Below, piece after piece: positions 58,803 to 64,000 of a DNA stretch of 64,000 nucleotides (within the stretch, counting starts at the first letter, position 1; every line of letters begins with the position of its first letter). The position numbers were made by a program, and so were the translations under genes. A model generated the notes under the pieces. That model saw only the letters and a program-made list of their open reading frames with translations. It made no database searches and was not told the DNA's origin. Source of the stretch: Cellulomonas iranensis NBRC 101100 = JCM 18110 (GTDB lineage Bacteria > Actinomycetota > Actinomycetes > Actinomycetales > Cellulomonadaceae); NCBI RefSeq assembly GCF_001552375.1, contig NZ_BCRB01000004.1, positions 1 through 64,000 on the forward strand, given 5' to 3'.

Positions 58803-60113
58803 ATGCGTGCGCAGACCCTGCCGTCGGTGACCCGGCGCCTGCTCGTCGGGCTCGACGTCCTGGTGGCCGGCCTGCTCGTCGTCGCGGTGCTGCGGACCTC
58901 CGACCCGGTCCCGCCGTGGGTCACCGTGCTGCCCATCGCGGTGTTCGCGGCCCTGTACGGGACGGGACGCGCCACGATCCGGGTCCACGACACCCCCCTG
59001 GACGCAGCTCGGGGCCGCTGGTGGCCGGCGGGCGCCTGGATCACCGCGCTGATCGTCTCCTGGGCCCTCCTGCTGCAGCTGAGCGAGGGTGCCCTGTGGA
59101 TCGCCTTCCCCCTGATGCTGCTGCAGATGCACGTCCTCGGACCGCGCCGCGGGGTGCTCGCGGTGGTCGTCACCACCGTCGTCGCGGGCATCGACGGCAT
59201 GCTGCAGCGCGCGCCCACGGACGCCTCCGTCGCCCCGGTGATCGGCCCCGTCGTCGGGGCGGGCGTCGCCGTGGCCGTCGTCCTGGGCCTCGAGGCGCTC
59301 GTGCGCGAGTCCCAGGAACGGCAGCGGATGCTCGAGGAGCTCGCCCGCGCCCGCGACGACGTCGCCGCCGCCGAGCGGGAGGCCGCGGTCGCGACCGAGC
59401 GGGAACGCCTGGCACGCGAGATCCACGACACCCTCGCGCAGGGCTACTCCGCGATCGAGCTCCTCCTGCGGGCAGCAGGGGGGAGCGTGGGGCACGACGC
59501 GACCCGCGCGCGCGCCTACATCGACCAGGCGCGCAGCACCGCACAGGAGAACCTCGCCGAGGCCCGCCGGTTCGTCCGCGCGCTCGCCCCGGCGGACCTG
59601 GACGGCACGACACTCCTCGCGGCGCTGCACCGCATCGCGGACAGGACCCGGGCGGCGGCGGTCACGTCCCCGGCCGCCGAGCACGAGCCTGCGGGGGCGG
59701 CGCCGGGATCGCTGATCGTGCGTGTCCGGACCTCGGGCAGGCCCCGGCCCCTTCCGGTGCAGGTCGAGGCCGCGCTGGTGCGCGTCGCCCAGTCGGCCCT
59801 GGCCAACGTCGTCCAGCACGCCGCCGCCCGGCACGCCACCCTCACTCTCAGCTTCCTGCCCGACGAGGTCATCCTGGACGTGGTCGACGACGGGCGCGGC
59901 TTCGACCCGGACCGGCAGGCCCCACCCGACCGGCCCGGCGGGTTCGGCCTCACCGCGATGCACTCCCGGGCGCGCGAGCTCGGCGGCTCCCTCACGGTCG
60001 AGGCCGGCCCGGGTGACGGCACCGCCGTCGCCGTCCGCATCCCCGTCCACGACGAGGACGACGCCGATACGGCCGCACCCACCCGCGCGACGCAGCACCA
60101 GGGGGACCGGTGA
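58803..60113 (+). CDS. Histidine kinase, NarL/DesK type
   Basis: A 436-residue sensor with about six helices (14-165) and a coiled coil (170-200). HisKA_3 motif RERLAREIHDTLAQGYSAIE, then HATPase blocks including VAQSALANVVQHAAARH, VDDGRGFDPD and GFGLTAMHSRARELGG. TACCGT six bases before the ATG (leaderless). Its stop overlaps the regulator gene by GTGA. It probably controls the divergent exporter. Confidence 0.93.
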   Translation: MRAQTLPSVTRRLLVGLDVLVAGLLVVAVLRTSDPVPPWVTVLPIAVFAALYGTGRATIRVHDTPLDAARGRWWPAGAWITALIVSWALLLQLSEGALWIAFPLMLLQMHVLGPRRGVLAVVVTTVVAGIDGMLQRAPTDASVAPVIGPVVGAGVAVAVVLGLEALVRESQERQRMLEELARARDDVAAAEREAAVATERERLAREIHDTLAQGYSAIELLLRAAGGSVGHDATRARAYIDQARSTAQENLAEARRFVRALAPADLDGTTLLAALHRIADRTRAAAVTSPAAEHEPAGAAPGSLIVRVRTSGRPRPLPVQVEAALVRVAQSALANVVQHAAARHATLTLSFLPDEVILDVVDDGRGFDPDRQAPPDRPGGFGLTAMHSRARELGGSLTVEAGPGDGTAVAVRIPVHDEDDADTAAPTRATQHQGDR

Positions 60114-60736
60114 TCGACGTCGTGCTCACGGACGACCACCCGGTCGTGCGCGCCGGCCTGCGGGCGGTCATCGAGAGCGAGCCCGACATGCACGTCGTCG
60201 AGGAGTTCAGCACCGCCGAAGCGCTCCTGGCCCACATCCGCAGCGGCGGACGGGCCGACGTGCTCCTCCTCGACCTCCAGTTCGGCCCGGGCCACCTCGG
60301 CGGCGCGGACGCCACCCGGCAGATCGTCCAGGCCGGCGGCCCACCCGTGCTGATCCTGACGACCTACGGCTCCGACACCGACATCCTCACCGCCGTCGAA
60401 GCGGGAGCGACCGGGTACCTCCTCAAGGACGCCCCCACCGACGAGCTCACCTCCGCCGTCAGGGCCGCCGCCGCCGGATCCGTGACGCTCGGCCCGGCCG
60501 TCCAGGCGCGGCTCGTGGACCGCATGCGCCGCCCTGGCGTCTCCCTCACGCTGCGCGAGCTCGAGATCCTCCGCATGGTCGCGCTCGGCCGCTCCAACGA
60601 CGCCATCGCACGGGAGCTCTTCATCTCCCGTGCGACCGTGAAGTCCCACCTCGCCCACACCTACGACAAGCTCGGCGTCCAGTCGCGGACCGAGGCGGTC
60701 GCTCGTGCTCGCGAACGCGGCATGCTCCCGGGCTGA
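60110..60736 (+). CDS. LuxR/NarL-type response regulator
   Basis: A 208-residue regulator: receiver VVLTDDHPVVRAGLRAVIES, phospho-acceptor Asp in LLLDLQFGPG, and HTH LTLRELEILRMVALGRSNDA then IARELFISRATVKSHLAHTY. The residues after the acceptor Asp (LQFGPG) differ from the usual MxMPG, but the Asp is kept. GTG start coupled to the kinase gene. Confidence 0.93.
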   Translation: MIDVVLTDDHPVVRAGLRAVIESEPDMHVVEEFSTAEALLAHIRSGGRADVLLLDLQFGPGHLGGADATRQIVQAGGPPVLILTTYGSDTDILTAVEAGATGYLLKDAPTDELTSAVRAAAAGSVTLGPAVQARLVDRMRRPGVSLTLRELEILRMVALGRSNDAIARELFISRATVKSHLAHTYDKLGVQSRTEAVARARERGMLPG

Positions 60737-61040
60737 CGCGGGCACGCAGCGTCTGGGGTCCCCTCGGCGTCGGGGCCATGACCTTCGCCCTGACACGGAG
60801 GTGAGACGGCGGCACGATCACCCTGGTGATCCTCAACCGCTCGACCAGCGCGGTGAACGGCGCCGTCGTCCAGGTGCCGCAGCTGGTCAGGTCGGCGCTC
60901 CACACGATGACGTCGTAGTGCTCCAGCCGGGCGCCCCGCACCACGGCCGTCAAAGGCAGCCAGGTGACGGTCGACGTCCACGACGGCTCGACGTGGAGCA
61001 TCGTCGCCGGGTCGGGCGTCTTGCCGCCCGCCCTCGATCA
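60737..61040. other. 304-bp region with a possible decayed enzyme end
   Basis: No intact gene. The plus strand reads GTITLVILNRSTSAVNGAVV near 60812-60880 and, after a stop, AVKGSQVTVDVHDGSTWSIV near 60948-61010, patterns seen at the C-termini of some glycoside hydrolases. It looks like a broken remnant; family not assigned. Confidence 0.35.
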
Positions 61041-61056
61041 GACTAAATTCTTGGTC
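61041..61056. promoter_or_regulatory. Toxin-antitoxin operator/promoter
   Basis: GACTAAATTCTTGGTC, half-sites GACYAA and TTRGTC, containing TAAATT (61044-61049) as the -10 box eight bases before the antitoxin ATG. An AT-rich island in GC-rich surroundings; autorepression by the TA complex is expected. Confidence 0.6.
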
Positions 61057-61057
61057 T

Positions 61058-61333
61058 ATGGATCAGGTCTCGCTCTCGGACGCCAAGGTCCACCTGAGCG
61101 CATACGCGCTTGATGTCGTGAACACGCACAACAGGCTCTCGATCACACGTCACGGACGCCGGGAGCTCGTTCTCATCAGCGCAGACGACCTGGACGCGCT
61201 CGAGGACACCCTCGAGATCCTGGCGTCCGAGCGGCTCATGGCGGACGTGGACCGCGCGCGTCAGGAGCTTGCGCGCGGCGAGGTCGACTTCGAGCGCCCG
61301 GACTGGTCCGACGTCTCCGACGACGCCACGTGA
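61058..61333 (+). CDS. Phd/YefM-type antitoxin
   Basis: A 91-residue antitoxin: VSLSDAKVHLSAYALDVVNT is the DNA-binding Phd/YefM fold, LSITRHGRRELVLISADDLD the following strand-turn-strand, and the acidic C-terminus (RPDWSDVSDDAT) is the toxin-binding tail. ATG, probably leaderless. The toxin start overlaps its stop by GTGA. Confidence 0.9.
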   Translation: MDQVSLSDAKVHLSAYALDVVNTHNRLSITRHGRRELVLISADDLDALEDTLEILASERLMADVDRARQELARGEVDFERPDWSDVSDDAT

Positions 61334-61596
61334 GCTACCGCGTCGGGTGGACGCCGACGGCGAAGAAGGGCATGAGGGGGTTGCCGCCGAAGATCAGGGA
61401 CGCGGTGGACTCCTTCATCTACGGGCCGCTGGCAGACAACCCGCAACGTGTCGGCAAGCGCCTGCGTTCACCGCTGGAGGATCAGCACAGCGCCCGGCGT
61501 GGTGAGTACCGCGTGCGGTACGTCATCCACGAGGACGAGCGCACGGTCACCATCATGGGGGTCGACCACCGACGCGACGCGTACCGCCCGCACTGA
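61330..61596 (+). CDS. RelE/ParE-family toxin
   Basis: An 88-residue toxin of the RelE type: YRVGWTPTAKKGMRGLPPKI, GKRLRSPLEDQHSARRGEYR and VRYVIHEDERTVTIMGVDHR then RRDAYRP. The Lys/Arg-rich active face and final HRRDAYR are those of mRNA-cleaving RelE proteins. GTG start coupled to the antitoxin. Confidence 0.9.
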   Translation: MSYRVGWTPTAKKGMRGLPPKIRDAVDSFIYGPLADNPQRVGKRLRSPLEDQHSARRGEYRVRYVIHEDERTVTIMGVDHRRDAYRPH

Positions 61597-61741
61597 CCCG
61601 AGTCACGCGAGAAGGTGCGCCTCTGACCACTGGCCGGCCGATCGACATGGGTCCCCGTTGCTCACGCCCCCACGGGAGAACCGCCTCGACCTCGCAGTGA
61701 CCAGCGCATGGGCCTGATGCACGAGTGGGCGACAGGCGGTC

Positions 61742-61925
61742 TCAGGCGGCGAGTGCGACCTGAGTGGTCATGATGGTCTCGAGCTCGATGGGTGCCAGCC
61801 GTCCGAGTAGGCGTTGTCGCCGGCGGAGGCGACGTGGCCCATCGATCCGATCAGGTCGTGGCCGCCCAGGACGCGGGCCACCTTGCGGCTGCGGAACTGG
61901 CTGCGGCCTTGGTCCCGGGATCCGA
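61742..61925 (-). mobile_element. IS3-type transposase remnant
   Basis: Minus-strand frames carry RDQGRSQFRSRKVARVLGGH and DLIGSMGHVASAGDN, matching the catalytic region of IS3-family OrfB (DxGSQF..., GSMGRVGxxGDN). They then jump frame straight to LLGRLAPIELETIMTTQVAL-AA, the usual OrfB C-terminus. About 45 residues in between are deleted and no terminal repeat is visible. The stretch 61597-61741 before it shows nothing I can assign. Confidence 0.75.
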
Positions 61926-61955
61926 CCGAGCGGGAACAACGACAAGTGCGTCAAG

Positions 61956-61976
61956 GTTGAGCCCAGCAGACTCAAC
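61956..61976. promoter_or_regulatory. HAIR operator 1 (HspR site)
   Basis: GTTGAGC-N7-ACTCAAC, close to the HAIR consensus CTTGAGT-N7-ACTCAAG, 120 bp before dnaK. Confidence 0.85.
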
Positions 61977-62019
61977 TTCTCCCGCCTCGACTTGTCGAAC
62001 GACGCGACGCCGTCGCAGA

Positions 62020-62040
62020 CTTGAGCCAGGCGGGCTCAAG
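62020..62040. promoter_or_regulatory. HAIR operator 2 (HspR site)
   Basis: CTTGAGC-N7-GCTCAAG, a perfect inverted repeat 57 bp before dnaK. Two HAIR sites mean heat-shock control by HspR, whose gene should lie downstream of the window. Confidence 0.93.
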
Positions 62041-62096
62041 ACGTCGAGCACTCCACGCAGCAGGAGCCCGCGAGGTTCCGGAAGGAAGGCACGCAC

Positions 62097-63956
62097 ATGG
62101 CACGAGCAGTCGGCATCGACCTCGGCACCACCAACTCCGTGGTCGCCACCCTCGAGGGCGGCGAGCCCACGGTCATCGCGAACGCGGAGGGGTCGCGCAC
62201 GACTCCGTCCGTGGTGGCGTTCTCCAAGACCGGCGAGGTGCTGGTCGGCGAGGTCGCCAAGCGCCAGGCCGTCACCAACGTCGACCGCACCATCTCGTCC
62301 GTCAAGCGCCACATGGGCACGGACTGGACGACGACGATCGACGACAAGAAGTACACCGCGCAGGAGATCAGCGCCCGCATCCTCGGCAAGCTCAAGCGTG
62401 ACGCCGAGGCGTACCTGGGTGAGCCCGTCACCGACGCGGTCATCACCGTCCCGGCGTACTTCAACGACGCCGAGCGCCAGGCCACCAAGGACGCGGGCAC
62501 CATCGCGGGCCTCAACGTCCTGCGCATCATCAACGAGCCCACCGCCGCGGCCCTGGCCTACGGCCTGGAGCGCGGCAAGGAGGACGAGAACATCCTCGTC
62601 TTCGACCTCGGCGGCGGCACGTTCGACGTGTCCCTCCTGGAGGTCGGCAAGGACGACGACGGCTTCTCGACCATCGAGGTCCGCGCGACCGCCGGCGACA
62701 ACCGCCTCGGCGGCGACGACTGGGACGCCGCGATCGTGGCGCACCTGGTCACCGAGGTGAAGAACACCACGGGCGTCGACCTGTCGAAGGACAAGATCGC
62801 GCTGCAGCGTCTGCGCGAGGCCGCCGAGCAGGCCAAGAAGGAGCTGTCGTCCGCGACCAGCACCAACATCTCGCTGCAGTACCTCTCGATGAGCGAGAAC
62901 GGCCCCATCCACCTCGACACCAAGTTGACGCGCGCGCAGTTCCAGCAGATGACGCAGTCGCTGCTCGACCGCGTGAAGGCGCCGTTCCACCAGGTCATCC
63001 GCGACGCGGGCATCTCCGTGAAGGACATCGACCACGTGGTCCTCGTCGGCGGCTCGACCCGCATGCCCGCGGTGTCCGAGGTCGTCACCGAGCTGACGGG
63101 CGGCAAGGAGCCCAACAAGGGCGTCAACCCGGACGAGGTCGTGGCCGTCGGCGCCGCGCTGCAGGCCGGCGTCATGAAGGGCGACCGCAAGGACGTCCTG
63201 CTCATCGACGTCACCCCGCTGTCGCTCGGCATCGAGACCAAGGGCGGCGTGATGACCAAGCTCATCGAGCGCAACACGGCCATCCCCACCAAGCGGTCCG
63301 AGATCTTCTCGACGGCCGAGGACAACCAGCCGTCCGTGCTGATCCAGGTCTTCCAGGGCGAGCGCGAGTTCGCGCGGGACAACAAGCCGCTCGGCACGTT
63401 CGAGCTCACGGGCATCGCGCCCGCGCCGCGCGGCGTGCCGCAGATCGAGGTCACGTTCGACATCGACGCGAACGGCATCGTGCACGTGTCCGCCAAGGAC
63501 CGCGGCACGGGCAAGGAGCAGTCGATGACGATCACCGGCGGCTCGGCCCTCCCCAAGGAGGACATCGACCGCATGGTCAAGGACGCCGAGGAGCACGCCG
63601 CCGAGGACAAGAAGCGCCGCGAGGAGGCCGAGACCCGCAACACCGCGGAGCAGCTCGTCTACCAGACGGAGAAGCTGCTGGCCGACAACGGCGACAAGCT
63701 GTCCGACGACGTCAAGGGCGAGGTCTCCGGTGCGGTGACCGACCTCAAGACGGCGCTCGAGGGCACCGACCTCGACGACGTCAAGGCCAAGCACGCGGCC
63801 CTGCTGACCGCGAGCCAGAAGATCGGCGAGGCGCTCTACGCCCAGCAGGACGCCCCTGCCGCCGACGCCCCCGCGGGTGACGCGGCCGGCCAGACGGCGT
63901 CCGACGAGGACGTGGTCGACGCCGAGATCGTGGACGACGAGGACGACAAGAAGTGA
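62097..63956 (+). CDS. dnaK: Molecular chaperone DnaK (Hsp70)
   Basis: A full-length 619-residue Hsp70. ATPase motifs [18 protein letters not shown] (6-23), [16 protein letters not shown] and [16 protein letters not shown]; the interdomain linker includes [16 protein letters not shown]; the substrate domain and helical lid follow, ending in an acidic [14 protein letters not shown] tail. It refolds and protects client proteins with DnaJ and GrpE. GGAAGGA lies nine bases before the ATG. Two HAIR sites upstream show HspR control. The next gene starts inside its stop codon (GTGA). Confidence 0.99.
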   Translation: MARAVGIDLGTTNSVVATLEGGEPTVIANAEGSRTTPSVVAFSKTGEVLVGEVAKRQAVTNVDRTISSVKRHMGTDWTTTIDDKKYTAQEISARILGKLKRDAEAYLGEPVTDAVITVPAYFNDAERQATKDAGTIAGLNVLRIINEPTAAALAYGLERGKEDENILVFDLGGGTFDVSLLEVGKDDDGFSTIEVRATAGDNRLGGDDWDAAIVAHLVTEVKNTTGVDLSKDKIALQRLREAAEQAKKELSSATSTNISLQYLSMSENGPIHLDTKLTRAQFQQMTQSLLDRVKAPFHQVIRDAGISVKDIDHVVLVGGSTRMPAVSEVVTELTGGKEPNKGVNPDEVVAVGAALQAGVMKGDRKDVLLIDVTPLSLGIETKGGVMTKLIERNTAIPTKRSEIFSTAEDNQPSVLIQVFQGEREFARDNKPLGTFELTGIAPAPRGVPQIEVTFDIDANGIVHVSAKDRGTGKEQSMTITGGSALPKEDIDRMVKDAEEHAAEDKKRREEAETRNTAEQLVYQTEKLLADNGDKLSDDVKGEVSGAVTDLKTALEGTDLDDVKAKHAALLTASQKIGEALYAQQDAPAADAPAGDAAGQTASDEDVVDAEIVDDEDDKK

Positions 63957-64000
63957 CCGACGACCAGCACCCCTCGGGGTCGGGTGCGCCCGACCCCGAG
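63953..64000 (+). CDS. grpE: GrpE nucleotide exchange factor, 5' end only
   Basis: GTG 63953 overlaps the dnaK stop. The 16 visible residues ([15 protein letters not shown] after the start) are an acidic disordered N-terminus, as in actinobacterial GrpE. Assignment rests on the conserved dnaK-grpE-dnaJ-hspR order, not on a domain. Confidence 0.8.
   Translation, partial: MTDDQHPSGSGAPDPE

Noticed and set aside
60621-61001. Minus-strand 126-residue frame containing EHYDVIVWSADLTSCGTW
   Set aside because: It overlaps the conserved HTH of the response regulator antisense, and its last half is Arg-rich shadow.
1-64000. tRNA, rRNA or replication origin
   Set aside because: Scanning intergenic stretches by eye gave no cloverleaf with a TTCGANNC arm, no rRNA-like block and no DnaA-box cluster. 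A tRNA missed by eye cannot be excluded without a covariance search.

Overview
The window is very GC-rich, with codon third positions almost all G or C. It carries secreted plant-polysaccharide enzymes with CBM2-type binding domains on Pro/Thr or Gly linkers: a GH11 xylanase, a CE4 deacetylase, an AA10 LPMO, an expansin and an SGNH esterase with a ricin-type lectin domain. dnaK sits behind HspR-type HAIR operators. This points to a cellulolytic actinobacterium, most like Cellulomonas or a close relative; the genus is inferred, not proven. Many genes start 6-8 nt after a TAnnnT-type -10 box, as expected for leaderless transcripts.

Layout. 1-2058: xylan-degrading pair (GH11-CBM2b, then CE4-CBM2b running off the left edge). 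2375-9715: small metabolic and transport genes, including a BacNav-type ion channel and a CaCA exchanger behind a yybP-ykoY (Mn2+) riboswitch. 9787-13596: acetyltransferase, TetR and MATE genes next to two MFS transporters. 13713-25630: mixed housekeeping and accessory genes (GNAT-kinase fusion, SDR with a Zn ribbon, DinB, TspO-like, hydrolases, MerR/SnoaL pair, VanZ). 25631-29400: decayed mobile-element scar with frameshifted conjugation genes, enclosing one intact, less GC-rich pair (a secreted protein and a 35-residue membrane peptide). 29470-34602: reductase, lipoprotein, Nif3-like, AA10 LPMO, kinase-like, monooxygenase. 34828-35778: ECF41-like sigma factor. 35830-38419: persulfide-response operon (CoA-disulfide reductase-rhodanese, rhodanese, Cys-rich microprotein, CsoR/CstR-type repressor) behind a perfect operator palindrome. 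38469-42438: VOC protein, ROK repressor with divergent sugar acetyltransferase and zinc-ribbon gene, and a four-domain cold-shock protein. 42602-47602: ABC-2 exporter with its two-component system. 47661-49703: AbiE toxin-antitoxin with a frameshifted toxin. 49910-56680: GNAT-phosphatase fusion, methyltransferase, expansin, peptidase E-like, HNH nuclease, SGNH hydrolase, GNAT. 56847-60736: FtsX-type ABC exporter divergent from a second two-component system. 60737-61925: toxin-antitoxin pair between degenerate sequence and an IS3-type transposase remnant. 61956-64000: HAIR operators, dnaK, start of grpE.

The polysaccharide enzymes are scattered, but four of their upstream regions carry related LacI-type palindromes (GAAnCGTTTC or GTGAGCGTTCAC), suggesting a shared regulon. 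Three composite double-arm palindromes (14739, 17809, 20158) form a recurrent intergenic element that I cannot assign.
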